Shown: positions 42,563 to 51,708 of the stretch, piece by piece
Position numbering within the stretch: the first letter of the stretch is position 1
Layout of the letters: the number at the start of each line of letters is the position of its first letter
Assembly: GCF_001567585.1 (NCBI RefSeq)
Contig: NZ_LRQV01000038.1
Span: forward strand, 1-51,914
Direction of reading: 5' to 3'
Length of the DNA stretch: 51,914 nucleotides
From: Micromonospora rosaria
Lineage (GTDB): Bacteria; Actinomycetota; Actinomycetes; Mycobacteriales; Micromonosporaceae
The notes under the pieces: model-generated
What the model was told of the DNA's origin: nothing
The model's database searches: none
The model's input: only the letters and a program-made list of their open reading frames with translations
Made by a program: the position numbers and the translations under genes

Positions 42563-45500
42563 GTGGGCACCGTGGAGGCGACATCCGCACAGCACGCCGT
42601 CTGGTTCACCGAGCAGGCGGGGACCGCCGGGACGGCGTACCACATGGCGGTGGGCGTCCACCTCGACGCCCGGGTGGACCGCCGGGCGCTGCTGGCGGCC
42701 TGCGCGGCGGTCCGCGACCGGCACCCGGTCCTCGACTCCCGGGTGGTCACCGACGCCGACGGCGCGCCCCGGCTCGCCCCGCACGACGCGCGCCCGCCGG
42801 TGGCCCTCGCCGCGCTCACCGCGGGGCGGGTGGCCGAGGAACTCGCCCGGGGGTACGCCCTGCACGACGGGCCGCTGGCCCGGTTCACCCTGCTCACCGA
42901 CGCCGACGGGCGGCACCTGCTGCTGGTCACCGCCCACCACCTGGTCTTCGACGGGATGAGCAAGGACGTGCTGGTCCGGGACCTGGCCGCCGCCTACGCG
43001 GCGGCGGTGGCCGGGCGGCCGGTGGAGCTGCCGCCGCTGCCCGACGGGTACGCCGGGCACGCCGCCGCCGAGCGGGACCGCATCGCCCACGACCTGCCGG
43101 CCGCCCGCGCGTACTGGGCGGGGCAGCCGGCGGTGCCGGCCGACGTGGTGCTGCCGGGCCTGGTCCGGGTACCGACCGGGGCCGAGCCGGGTGCGGTGGT
43201 CGACGTCGACCTCGGCGCGGAGCTGGTCGACGGGCTCGGCCGGGCCGCCGCCACCGCCGGGGTGACCCGCTTCGAGCTGCTCCTGGCCGTGCTGCACGTG
43301 CTGCTCCAGCGGTACGGCAACCGGGACACCCCGGTCGGGGTGGCGCTGTCCACCCGGACCCCGGAGCAGGCCGACCACGTCGGACTCTTCGTCAACGAAC
43401 TCCCGGTCACCGCCCCGCCGGCCGGCGGCACGGTCGACGGGTACGCCCGGCAGGTCCGGGCCCGGCTGCGGGAGGTGTACCGGTTCCGGGCGGTGCCGCT
43501 GGCGCACGCCGTGTCCGGGCTGCGGCCGGCCCCGGCGCTGACCCCGGTCTCGATCGGCTACCGGCGGCGCGACGCCGAGGCGGTCTTCCCGGGGGTGGAC
43601 AGCCGGGTCGACTGGACGCTCTTCTCCGGGGCGGCCCGCAACGCGCTGCACGTGCAGGTGGTCGACGCCCCGACCGGGATGACGGTGAGCCTGCAGCACA
43701 GCCCCCGGGTGATCGACTCCGCCGCGGTGGCCCGGATCGGGGAGCACCTGCGTACCCTGCTCGCCGCCGTGGTCGCCGACCCGGGGCGACCGGTGGCCGA
43801 CCTGCCGCTGCTGCCCGCCGCCGAGCACGAGCGGGTGTTGCGGGACTGGAACGACACCGCGCGGGCGTACCCGGACGTGGACGTCCCGACCCTGTTCGCC
43901 GAGCGGGTCCGGGCCGATCCGGACGCGGTGGCCGTGGTGGACGGCGACCGTACCCTCAGCTATGCGGAGGTGGACGCGGCCAGCGCCCGGCTGGCCGACC
44001 TGCTGCGCGAGCGGGGTGTCGGGCCGGGCGCGCGGGTCGCGGTGGCGCTGGAGCGGTCCTGGCAGGCGGTGGCGACGCTGCTGGCGGTGCTGCGCTGCCG
44101 GGCCGCGTACGTGCCGGTGGACCCGGGTCACCCACGGGCCCGGCAGGACCTCGTGCTGGCCGACGCCGACCCGGCCCTGGTGGTCGCCACCGCCGACCTC
44201 GCCGCCGACCTGGACCGGCCGGTCCTCGTGCTCGGCGACGGCGCCCACCTGTTAGGAGGGGCCCCTTGTACTACCGGAAGCGTTAACAGGGGGCCCCTCC
44301 TTACCGGCGACCTGGCGTACGTGCTCTACACGTCGGGGTCGACGGGGCGGCCGAAGGGGGTCGCGGTCCCCCACGGGGCGCTGACCAACCTGCTGCTGGC
44401 GGTGCGGGACCTGCTGGACAGCCGGCCGGAGCACCGGTGGCTGAACCTCACCTCGCTGACCTTCGACATCTCGGCGGTGGAGGTCTGGCTGCCGCTGGTC
44501 ACCGGCGGGCGGGTGGTGGTCGCCGCCGGGGTCGGCCCGCTGGACGGTGCCGGGGTGCTCCGGCTGGTGCGCGCGGCCGGGGTGACCCACGTCCAGGCCA
44601 CCCCGTCCGGTTGGCGGGTGCTGGTCGAGGCCGGTCTCGGCGCGGGGACCCCGGAGCCGGTGGTCGCGGTGACCGGCGGCGAGGCGCTGCCGCTGCCCTT
44701 CGCCCGTGACCTGCGCTCCCGGGTCCACCGGCTGGTCAACGGGTACGGGCCGACGGAGGCGACGATCTACGCCACCATGGCGGAGATCCCGGCCGACCCG
44801 ACCGAGGTGACCATCGGAGGTCCGCTGGCCAACACCCGGGCGTACCTGCTCGACGACGACCTGCGCCCGGTGCCGGTGGGGGTGCCCGGAGAACTCTGCC
44901 TCGCCGGGGCCGGGCTCGCCGCCGGGTACCTGGGCCGCGACGACCTCACCGCCGAACGCTTCGTCCCCGACCCGTACGGCGGGCCGGGTGAGCGGCTGTA
45001 CCGCACCGGGGACCGGTGTCGGTGGCGGCCGGACGGGCGGATCGAGTTCCTCGGTCGCGCCGACGACCAGGTGAAGATCCGGGGGCACCGGATCGAGTTG
45101 GGGGAGGTCACCGCCCGGCTGTTGGAGCATCCGGGGGTGGCCGCCGCGACGGTGCAGGCGTACCGGGACCCGGAGACGGCGGAGACGAGCCTGGTCGGGT
45201 ACCTGGTCCCCCGGGGTGACGCCCCCCAGCCGGCGGACCTGCGCCGGCACCTGGCGACCACCCTGCCGGCGGCGATGGTACCGGGCGACTGGGTGCTGCT
45301 CGACCGGCTGCCCACCGGGCCGAGCGGCAAGGTGGACCGGGCCGCCCTGCCCGCGCCCCGGCCCCGGACCGCGCCGGAGCCGACGACCGGGTCCGGTCCC
45401 CCGCCGGCCGATCCGCCGTCGGCGGCCGGGGACGGCGGGGCCGCGGCGGAGCCGGCCGCCGCCGACCCGCTGATCGAGGAGTTGCGGGTGATCTGGCAGG

Positions 45501-45694
45501 ACGTGCTGCGCATCCCCGAGATCGGCGAGCACGAGGACCTGTTCGACCTCGGCGGTCACTCGCTGACCATCACCCGGATCAGCGGCCGGATCCAGCAACG
45601 GCTCGGGGTGGAGGTGCCGCTGGACACCTTTTTCGACACCCCGACCATCGCCGAGATCGCCGAGGTCATCCGAGCGTTCGGGAAGGATCGATGA
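42563..45694 (+). CDS. NRPS module C-A-T, with a palindromic repeat inside the A domain
   Basis: 1043 residues. C domain (about 1-430) with HHLVFDG (His125-126). A domain (about 445-925) with YTSGSTGRPKG, NGYGPTEATIY, LYRTGDRCRW and GKVDRAALP; pocket residues by GrsA alignment are approximately D-I-V-A-V-G-G-I-Y-K, with no confident amino acid. Carrier domain with Ser near 1000 in FDLGGHSLTI, and no thioesterase. Residues ~564-581 (GGAPCTTGSVNRGP) are encoded by a 54-base palindromic repeat, in frame just before the A3 motif. AGGGAG precedes the GTG. The stop overlaps the carrier-protein ATG (ATGA). Confidence 0.93.
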   Translation: MGTVEATSAQHAVWFTEQAGTAGTAYHMAVGVHLDARVDRRALLAACAAVRDRHPVLDSRVVTDADGAPRLAPHDARPPVALAALTAGRVAEELARGYALHDGPLARFTLLTDADGRHLLLVTAHHLVFDGMSKDVLVRDLAAAYAAAVAGRPVELPPLPDGYAGHAAAERDRIAHDLPAARAYWAGQPAVPADVVLPGLVRVPTGAEPGAVVDVDLGAELVDGLGRAAATAGVTRFELLLAVLHVLLQRYGNRDTPVGVALSTRTPEQADHVGLFVNELPVTAPPAGGTVDGYARQVRARLREVYRFRAVPLAHAVSGLRPAPALTPVSIGYRRRDAEAVFPGVDSRVDWTLFSGAARNALHVQVVDAPTGMTVSLQHSPRVIDSAAVARIGEHLRTLLAAVVADPGRPVADLPLLPAAEHERVLRDWNDTARAYPDVDVPTLFAERVRADPDAVAVVDGDRTLSYAEVDAASARLADLLRERGVGPGARVAVALERSWQAVATLLAVLRCRAAYVPVDPGHPRARQDLVLADADPALVVATADLAADLDRPVLVLGDGAHLLGGAPCTTGSVNRGPLLTGDLAYVLYTSGSTGRPKGVAVPHGALTNLLLAVRDLLDSRPEHRWLNLTSLTFDISAVEVWLPLVTGGRVVVAAGVGPLDGAGVLRLVRAAGVTHVQATPSGWRVLVEAGLGAGTPEPVVAVTGGEALPLPFARDLRSRVHRLVNGYGPTEATIYATMAEIPADPTEVTIGGPLANTRAYLLDDDLRPVPVGVPGELCLAGAGLAAGYLGRDDLTAERFVPDPYGGPGERLYRTGDRCRWRPDGRIEFLGRADDQVKIRGHRIELGEVTARLLEHPGVAAATVQAYRDPETAETSLVGYLVPRGDAPQPADLRRHLATTLPAAMVPGDWVLLDRLPTGPSGKVDRAALPAPRPRTAPEPTTGSGPPPADPPSAAGDGGAAAEPAAADPLIEELRVIWQDVLRIPEIGEHEDLFDLGGHSLTITRISGRIQQRLGVEVPLDTFFDTPTIAEIAEVIRAFGKDR
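44251..44304 (+). repeat. 54-base palindromic repeat, copy 1, inside an NRPS coding sequence
   Basis: Begins GTTAGGAGGGGCCCC and ends GGGGCCCCTCCTTAC, so the ends are near-perfect inverted repeats flanking a core with GGAAGCGTTAACAG. It aligns with copy 2 at 46841-46894 over the whole length, with one compensating pair of one-base gaps. 54 bases equals 18 codons, and the frame used here contains no stop; in another plus-strand frame GTTAAC would place a TAA. Confidence 0.9.
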
Positions 45695-45954
45695 TGATGG
45701 AGCACACGGAGCTGCGGCAGCGGGTCGCCGAGCTGGTCGGCGCGGCCACCGAGGGTACGGTGCCGGTCGGGGCCGCCCTCGCCGGCGAGTCGCTGGTGGC
45801 GCTGGGCCTGGACTCGCTCGGCCTGTTGCGCCTGGTCGACGCGATCGAGCAGGAGTACGGCGTCGAGGTGGAGTTCGGCGGCCCCGGCCGGCTGGACACG
45901 CTCGACGAGGTGGTGGCGGCGGTGGCCGGCGCGGCGACCGCGACCCCGGGCTGA
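45691..45954 (+). CDS. Acyl/peptidyl carrier protein
   Basis: 87-residue free carrier protein. The phosphopantetheine site is Ser42 in ALGLDSLGLLRLVDAIEQEYG, followed by VEFGGPGRLDTLDEVVAAV, the usual four-helix pattern. It starts with three consecutive ATG codons (45691, 45694, 45697) after GGAAGG; the first overlaps the NRPS stop. It is the last gene of the operon and probably the acyl acceptor for the adenylate ligase or a bridge to the C domains. No phosphopantetheinyl transferase gene is in the window. Confidence 0.92.
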   Translation: MMMEHTELRQRVAELVGAATEGTVPVGAALAGESLVALGLDSLGLLRLVDAIEQEYGVEVEFGGPGRLDTLDEVVAAVAGAATATPG

Positions 45955-45976
45955 CCCGCGTCGGGCCGACGGGCGT

Positions 45977-46003
45977 CGGGCCGCCCCAGGGTGGGGCGGC
46001 CCG
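45977..46003. terminator. Bidirectional hairpin between the carrier-protein gene and eda
   Basis: CGGGCCGCCCC (45977-45987) pairs perfectly with GGGGCGGCCCG (45993-46003) around an AGGGT loop, between convergent stop codons at 45954 and 46010. Confidence 0.75.
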
Positions 46004-46009
46004 GCACGG

Positions 46010-46633
46010 TCAGCGGGCGACCGCCTCGACGCTCTCCCGGACGAGCCGGGTGACCTTCTCGAACTCACCGGCGGCGAGGGCCGCCCGGGGCACCATCCAG
46101 CTCCCGCCGACGGCGAGCACCGAGGGCAGCGCCAGGTAGTCGGCGGCGGTGACCGCGTCGATGCCGCCGGTGGGCACGAAGGAGACCTGGCCGAAGGGCG
46201 CGGAGAGGGCGGCCACCGCCGCCGCGCCGCCGGAGGTGCCGGCGGGGAAGAACTTCAGCGTGTCGACCCCCGCGTCGAGGGCGGCGATGACCTCGGTGGC
46301 GGTGACCGCGCCGGGCAGGGCGGTCACCCCGTGCTCCTGGCAGCGCCGGACCACGGCCGCGCTGAACCCGGGCGAGACCACGAACCGGGCGCCGGCCCCG
46401 ACCGCGACGTCCACCTGCTCCGGCGTGGTCACCGTGCCGGCCCCGACGGTGACCCCGCCGTGCGCGGCCATCCGGGCGATCGCCTCGGCCGCCACCGGGG
46501 TGCGGAAGGTGACCTCGGCGATCGGCAGTCCGCCGGTGGCGAGCGCGTCGGCGAGGGGTTCGGCGGAGGCGGCGTCGTCGAGGACGACCACGGGGACGAG
46601 ACGGTGCCGGCGGAGCAGCTCGGGGATGGTCAT
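46010..46633 (-). CDS. eda: KDPG/KHG aldolase (2-dehydro-3-deoxy-phosphogluconate aldolase)
   Basis: 207-residue class I aldolase that cleaves 2-keto-3-deoxy-6-phosphogluconate to pyruvate and glyceraldehyde 3-phosphate, or 4-hydroxy-2-oxoglutarate to pyruvate and glyoxylate. Motifs: RLVPVVVLDD, PIAEVTFRTP, VGAGTVTTPEQV, FVVSPGF, DTLKFFPA with Schiff-base Lys127, and VPTGGI. Length is normal. No kinase or dehydratase of the Entner-Doudoroff route is beside it, so the pathway partner is elsewhere. Confidence 0.94.
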   Translation of the reverse strand: MTIPELLRRHRLVPVVVLDDAASAEPLADALATGGLPIAEVTFRTPVAAEAIARMAAHGGVTVGAGTVTTPEQVDVAVGAGARFVVSPGFSAAVVRRCQEHGVTALPGAVTATEVIAALDAGVDTLKFFPAGTSGGAAAVAALSAPFGQVSFVPTGGIDAVTAADYLALPSVLAVGGSWMVPRAALAAGEFEKVTRLVRESVEAVAR

Positions 46634-46840
46634 GACACTCCCTGTGGGTGCGGGCGGTGGTCAGGCGGACGGGTACGTCGGCGTGCCCGGTGACGCCGGA
46701 CCGGGCCGGGATTCGACACCGGACCGGTCGCCTCCGGCTCCGCGACGAAGCGTAACCGGCGGGTGATCACCGCCCGCGCCACCGCCGGCCGTGGTCCGAC
46801 GGCCGGGACACCCGCACCCTCGGGCTACCGACCTGACGCG

Positions 46841-46894
46841 GTGAGGAAGGGGCCCCTGTACAACAGAAAGCGTTAACAAGGGGCCCCTCCTTAC
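46841..46894 (-). repeat. 54-base palindromic repeat, copy 2, at the end of the glycoside hydrolase operon
   Basis: Begins GTGAGGAAGGGGCCCC and ends GGGGCCCCTCCTTAC, with core AGAAAGCGTTAACA. Same length and orientation as copy 1. It lies 3 bases past the minus-strand stop at 46898; its GGGGCCCC arms form a strong hairpin, so it can also act as the operon terminator. Confidence 0.9.
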
Positions 46895-46897
46895 ACC

Positions 46898-49800
46898 TCA
46901 GGCGAAGGCCTGCGCCTCCAGCAGGCCGACCGAGGCGGTGCCGCTGGTCAGCGCGATCCGCAGCCGGGTGGTGGCGACCGCCGGGAAGGTCACCTCGTTG
47001 TACCGGTCGAGCGCGGTCGGGTACCCGCTCGCGCCCGGCACGTCGGCGTACCCGTTGCCGGTCCAGTACTGGAGCCTCCAGGAGGCGGGCAGCCGTACCC
47101 CGCCGTTGTCGTCGAAGAAGTAGACCCGGGCCGACCGGAGGGTCTGCGGGGTGGGCCAGGTCAGCTCGGCCCACTGGGCGCCGGTCTGCGGCCAGGTCCC
47201 CCACCGGGGGTTGACCGTGTCGTTCGACGACGGCGGGTCGACCCCGTCGTTGAGCGCGGCGACGCTCTCCCACGCCGAGGTGTACGACGCGGACGGGGTC
47301 GCGGCGGTGGCGAGGTTCGTCCCCGGGCCGGGGCCGGGGCCGCCGCCGCCCCGCTGGTACACCTGCACCTCGGTCAGCCCGGTCTTCGCCCCGCTGGTGT
47401 GGGTGAGCTGCACCCGCAGCCGTGGAGTGGTGACCGGGGTGAACCGGACCCGGTTGAGGTTCGACCGGGCGGCCCCGGGGGTGCGGACCTGTCCCGGGGC
47501 GGTGACCCAGGTGCTGCCGTCGAGGTACTGCACGCTGTACGAGGCGGGTGGCCGATACCGGTTGCCGGCCCGGTCGTTGCGGACGAACAGCCACACGTCG
47601 TCGACGGTCCGGGCCTGCCCGAAGTTGATCTCGTACCAGTCGGTGGCGTTCGGCGAGCCGGCGGTGCCCCAGATCGGCTCGTTGATCGGGTACCCGTCGA
47701 CCGCCGCCGCCGTGGACGTGCCCGAGGCGGTGTACGACGCGGTGGTGGCCGCGCCCCGGGCCAGGTTGGCCCCGGTACCGGTCAGGTCGGCGCCGGCCTT
47801 GGCGAACATGTCGACCATCCGGGCGGAGGTGTGCGTCACCTGCTGCGGCGCCTGGAGACCGGCGACGGCGGTGCGGTGGGTGGCGGTGCCGCCGGCCGGC
47901 AGGCTGACCGTGCCGGTGGCCGGGTCGTAGAGCACCCGGGTCAGCCGGTCGACGGTGAACGCGCGGGTGCCGTCAAGGTAGACCGAGTAGCCCTGCGGCA
48001 CGCCGTCGTAGCGGGTCACCCCGTCGGCCGGGTCGTCCCACACGATGCTCAGGTCCATGTTGCGGTACCGCAGGTTGTTCACCGCGAAGTGCGACCAGCC
48101 GATGTCGATCGGCGAGAGTTCGATCTGGGTGTCGGTGCGGGGCCGCAGCCCGGCCACGTCCTCGACCACCGTCCAGTTGCTGCTGCCGAGGATGTTGTGG
48201 TGGATCCAGGACCGGTAGTCGATGGTCCGGGTGGTGGCGTTCCAGTTGGCCCAGAACTCGTTGGCGTCCGGCCACTGGGTGTTGCCGCCGACGTACTGCG
48301 CCCAGGTGTTCCAGTAGAGCAGCTTCTTGTAGTCCTCGGCGGACATCCACTGGTTGGGGTAGGTGCGCAGCACCGAGGAGTAGAGCCGGAACTGCACGGT
48401 CGAGTTGATGGTGGAGAAGTTGTTGCTGCCCGGCTGGCCGGCCGCCGCCGCGGCGGCCTTGTCCCGCTGGTTGGCGGTGAAGAACGGGAAGATCGGGTAC
48501 TCGGCCGGGTCGGCGAACAGGCGCAGGGCCTGCCGGTACTGCTCGGTGGTGGGCATCAGCCCGACCGCGTACGGGTAGTAGTTGTTGATCTCCTTCCACG
48601 GCACGTGGGTGTTGGTTCCCACGTGCTTGTGCTCCAGCAGTTGCCGGGACGGGTTCCACAGGGTGGTGATCACCCCGGTGCGGATCCGGTCGGCCAGCGT
48701 CTGCATCTCGGCCGCCTTGGCGGTGTCGCCGACCAGGGCGTACGCCTGCTGCGCGGCGAGCGCGCCGCTGTAGACGTAGGCGGTCTCGGCGCGGTCCAGG
48801 TTGCCCGCGCGCCAGTGGAACGACACCGCGTCGGCGTCGTTGCCGGTCATCGCGCCCCAGTCGTACTCGATGACCCCGTTGTTGTTGGTGTCGTACGTGG
48901 CGAGCTGCCCCTTGACGTCGCCCTCGGCGTACCGGGCCAGGTGACCGGCGATGACCGGCTGCCCACCGTGGATCTGGTAGCTGCGCCAGGCCGCCTCGGC
49001 GATGTACTGGGTGTACGAGTTGGACCAGTTCTCCGGGTCGCCCGGGTTGTCCATGAACCGGCCGCCCTTCGACGACTGCCCCACCGACAGCCACGGCCCG
49101 TACGACCACACCGGGTTGCGCAGGTACTTCAGGTCGTCGATGTGCATCGGCTGGGTCAGCGCGATGGCGTTGTTGTAGCCGGTGACACCCTCGATGGAGA
49201 CCGGGAACTGGAAGTCCTGCCCGGGGATGTCCACGTCGAGGTGGTTGAAGCGCATCAGCCACCAGCGGTAGTAGATGTTCTTCTTGATCGCCGGATCGGG
49301 CACGTCGACGTACGGGATGTTCTCCGCCCACCAGCGGTTGTACGCGCGCACGTGGGTGGCGAAGGCGGTGGCCGGGTCGTACTGCCGGTAGGTGTCGTAC
49401 TCGGTGCGGGACTCGGGGATCTCCTCGGTGACGAAGCCCATCTGGACCTTGGTGGTGACCCGCTGCCCGGCCGCGAGGGTCACCGAGCGGTTCAGCCCAC
49501 CGCTGGTCACGGTGAACCCGTCGCCGGACAGGCGCGGGTAGAGGGTGGTCAGGTTGTTCTTCACCGCGCGGGTGCCGGTCAGCTCGCTGCCGCTGCCGGT
49601 GGTCGCGTACGGCGAGGTGGCCCGAAGCTGCATGGTGGCGGCGGCGGTGCCGGTGTTGACCAGGGTCAGGTTGGTCACCGCCACGTTCTGGTGGGTGACG
49701 AACTTGCTCACCTCGACCCGGACCGCGCCGCTGGTGTAGACGCCCTTCCAGTGGCTGGGCGACTGCCAGCGGCTGGCCACCTGCTCGGTGAAGGTTCCCG

Positions 49801-50200
49801 GGGTGACCGCCACCGCGTAGGCGTTCTGGCTGCTGATGTTGTCCCAGTACGCGGCGTTGCCACCGAAGCCGATCACCGACGGGTTGTGGGTGTACATGAA
49901 CATGCCCCGGCCCCGGGTCATCAGCCAGGGCCCGGCGGGGTCGTTGCCGGGGCGGGCGAGCAGCCGGTCCATCCAGAAGTCGGTGCCGCCGCTCTCGGCG
50001 TCGTAGATGGCGCGCATGGTGTCGCCGGTGCGCAGCCCGACCGGTGGGGCGGGCACGGCCGGTCCGGTGAAGGTGGGGTAGCCGATGGTCTGCGCGGCGT
50101 GCGCGGGCGTCGGGGCCGGCACGGTCAGCGCGCCGACGGCGAGGACGGCGGTCAGGGCCAGCGCGGTGGGCGCGCGGCCACGGGTGGGGACACGGAACAC
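46898..50200 (-). CDS. Secreted glycoside hydrolase, (alpha/alpha)6-type, with two C-terminal carbohydrate-binding-like modules
   Basis: 1100 residues. A signal peptide (APTALALTAVLAVGALTVPA... ending AHA) precedes a beta-rich N-terminal part and a helical-barrel catalytic region with WWLMRFNHLDVDIPG, IEGVTGYNNAIALTQPMH, EAAWRSYQIHGGQPVI, NNNGVIEYDWGAMTGNDADA, WKEINNYYPYAVGLMPT and DANEFWANWNATT. This is the pattern of GH63/MGH1-like or GH142-like enzymes; the exact family is not certain. Two F5/8-type-C-like modules follow (about 811-950 and 963-1100). The GTG start after GGAGGAG lies 45 bases from the GH43 gene, same operon. Probably acts on arabinose- or rhamnose-bearing polysaccharide. 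Confidence 0.82.
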   Translation of the reverse strand: MFRVPTRGRAPTALALTAVLAVGALTVPAPTPAHAAQTIGYPTFTGPAVPAPPVGLRTGDTMRAIYDAESGGTDFWMDRLLARPGNDPAGPWLMTRGRGMFMYTHNPSVIGFGGNAAYWDNISSQNAYAVAVTPGTFTEQVASRWQSPSHWKGVYTSGAVRVEVSKFVTHQNVAVTNLTLVNTGTAAATMQLRATSPYATTGSGSELTGTRAVKNNLTTLYPRLSGDGFTVTSGGLNRSVTLAAGQRVTTKVQMGFVTEEIPESRTEYDTYRQYDPATAFATHVRAYNRWWAENIPYVDVPDPAIKKNIYYRWWLMRFNHLDVDIPGQDFQFPVSIEGVTGYNNAIALTQPMHIDDLKYLRNPVWSYGPWLSVGQSSKGGRFMDNPGDPENWSNSYTQYIAEAAWRSYQIHGGQPVIAGHLARYAEGDVKGQLATYDTNNNGVIEYDWGAMTGNDADAVSFHWRAGNLDRAETAYVYSGALAAQQAYALVGDTAKAAEMQTLADRIRTGVITTLWNPSRQLLEHKHVGTNTHVPWKEINNYYPYAVGLMPTTEQYRQALRLFADPAEYPIFPFFTANQRDKAAAAAAGQPGSNNFSTINSTVQFRLYSSVLRTYPNQWMSAEDYKKLLYWNTWAQYVGGNTQWPDANEFWANWNATTRTIDYRSWIHHNILGSSNWTVVEDVAGLRPRTDTQIELSPIDIGWSHFAVNNLRYRNMDLSIVWDDPADGVTRYDGVPQGYSVYLDGTRAFTVDRLTRVLYDPATGTVSLPAGGTATHRTAVAGLQAPQQVTHTSARMVDMFAKAGADLTGTGANLARGAATTASYTASGTSTAAAVDGYPINEPIWGTAGSPNATDWYEINFGQARTVDDVWLFVRNDRAGNRYRPPASYSVQYLDGSTWVTAPGQVRTPGAARSNLNRVRFTPVTTPRLRVQLTHTSGAKTGLTEVQVYQRGGGGPGPGPGTNLATAATPSASYTSAWESVAALNDGVDPPSSNDTVNPRWGTWPQTGAQWAELTWPTPQTLRSARVYFFDDNGGVRLPASWRLQYWTGNGYADVPGASGYPTALDRYNEVTFPAVATTRLRIALTSGTASVGLLEAQAFA

Positions 50201-50245
50201 GGGGTCTCCTCCGCGGGGACGGGTGCGGACGGTGGTGGGGGCCGG

Positions 50246-51688
50246 TCAGGGCTGGTAGGCCAGCCACTCCAGCAGTCCGGTGGAGTAGCCGGCGCGGGCG
50301 GTGAAGACCAGCCGCAGCCGGGTGGTGCTCACCGTGGTGAAGGTGGTGACGTTGTACGTGTCGGCGGCGACGCCGCAGGTGGACTGCCCCGGCACCGGCG
50401 CGTACGCGCTGCCCGTCCAGTACTGCACCTGGCAGGAGGCGGGCAGGTCGATGCCCTGGCCGTCGTCGAACCAGTAGGCGGCGGTGCGGTTCACCGACCG
50501 GGCCGAGGGCCAGGTGTACTCGACCCACTGGGTGCCCTGCTGCGGCCAGTTGCCGTACGCCAGGTTGCTCCGGTCGGCGGAGTTCGCCGGCACTCCCCCG
50601 TTGTTGATCGCGGAGAGGTTCTCCCACGCCGAGACGTACGAGGTCGAGGCGGTCGCCGAGGGGGCCAGGTTGGTGCCGGCCGGCGGGCCGCCCGGGTTGC
50701 CCCCGCCGGGGTTCGGCGGCGGGCCGGTGGTGGTCTGGACGACCTTCTGCATGGTGCCGTCGGCGTTGAAGAAGAGCCGGTCCACCGCGACCGAGCGGCG
50801 GAAGTTGCCGCCGCCGGGGGCGTTGGCGTTGTGGTAGACGATGTACCACTGGCCGTTGAACTCGACCACGCCGGCGTGGTTGGTGGTGGAGGAGACCCGG
50901 TCAAGCACCACGCCCCGGTGGGTCCACGGGCCGAGCGGGTTGGTCGCGGTGGCGTACCGCTGGCAGGCGTAGTTCGAGTCGGTGACGCAGCCGGTGGTGT
51001 CGTTGGCGGCGTACATCATGTAGTAGAGGCCGTTGCGCTTGAACATCCAGGGGGCCTCCCAGAAGTTCGTCAGCCCCTGCGGGGTGAGCACCGGCCCGTC
51101 CAGTTCGATCATGTTGGGCTTGAGCTTCGCGGCCCGCGCGCCCCAGTAGCCGCCCCAGTAGATGTAGGCCTGGCCGTCGTCGTCGGTGAAAACGGTCGGG
51201 TCGATGTTCAGGCCGGAGGAGTTCGGGGTGCTGTCGCTGATCAGCGGGCCGCCCTTGGCGTCGGTGAACGGGCCGAGCGGGCTGTCGCCGACGGCCACCC
51301 CGATGTCCATCCAGCCGGCGCCCCGGCCGTTGACCGAGGTGTACCAGTAGTACCTGCCGTTGCGCGGCTCCACCTCGCTGGCCCAGGCGTCCGCGCCGGC
51401 CCAGCCGAACGTGCCGACGGTGGCCCGGGGGCCGTGGTCGGTCCAGGTGGCGGCGTCGGTGGAGGAGAGCACCCGCCACTCGCGCATGACGAAGGCGTTG
51501 GTGCCGGTGGGCGCCTCGTCCCGGCCGGCGTAGACGTACAGGGTGTTGCCGACCACCAGGGGCGCGGGGTCGGCGGTGTAGACGGCGGTGACGATCGGGT
51601 TCGCGGCGTGTGCGGGCACTGCGGGCACGGTCAGGCCGAGCACGGTGAGCGCGCTGGCCGCGGCGACCACGCGCCATCGGACGGACAT
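50246..51688 (-). CDS. Secreted GH43-family glycosidase with C-terminal module
   Basis: 480 residues: signal peptide (VVAAASALTVLGLTVPAVPAHA), five-bladed beta-propeller GH43 domain, Pro/Gly linker (about 325-337), then a ~140-residue module homologous to the end of the neighbouring hydrolase. Catalytic candidates: Asp40 (TADPAPLV), Asp163 (NIDPTVF) and Glu211 (FWEAPWM); His in TTNHAGVVEFNGQWYIVYH. Members act as beta-xylosidases, alpha-arabinofuranosidases or arabinanases. First gene of the operon, with GAGAGGGG before the ATG. Confidence 0.92.
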   Translation of the reverse strand: MSVRWRVVAAASALTVLGLTVPAVPAHAANPIVTAVYTADPAPLVVGNTLYVYAGRDEAPTGTNAFVMREWRVLSSTDAATWTDHGPRATVGTFGWAGADAWASEVEPRNGRYYWYTSVNGRGAGWMDIGVAVGDSPLGPFTDAKGGPLISDSTPNSSGLNIDPTVFTDDDGQAYIYWGGYWGARAAKLKPNMIELDGPVLTPQGLTNFWEAPWMFKRNGLYYMMYAANDTTGCVTDSNYACQRYATATNPLGPWTHRGVVLDRVSSTTNHAGVVEFNGQWYIVYHNANAPGGGNFRRSVAVDRLFFNADGTMQKVVQTTTGPPPNPGGGNPGGPPAGTNLAPSATASTSYVSAWENLSAINNGGVPANSADRSNLAYGNWPQQGTQWVEYTWPSARSVNRTAAYWFDDGQGIDLPASCQVQYWTGSAYAPVPGQSTCGVAADTYNVTTFTTVSTTRLRLVFTARAGYSTGLLEWLAYQP

Positions 51689-51708
51689 CGGGTTCCCCTC
51701 TCCACTTG

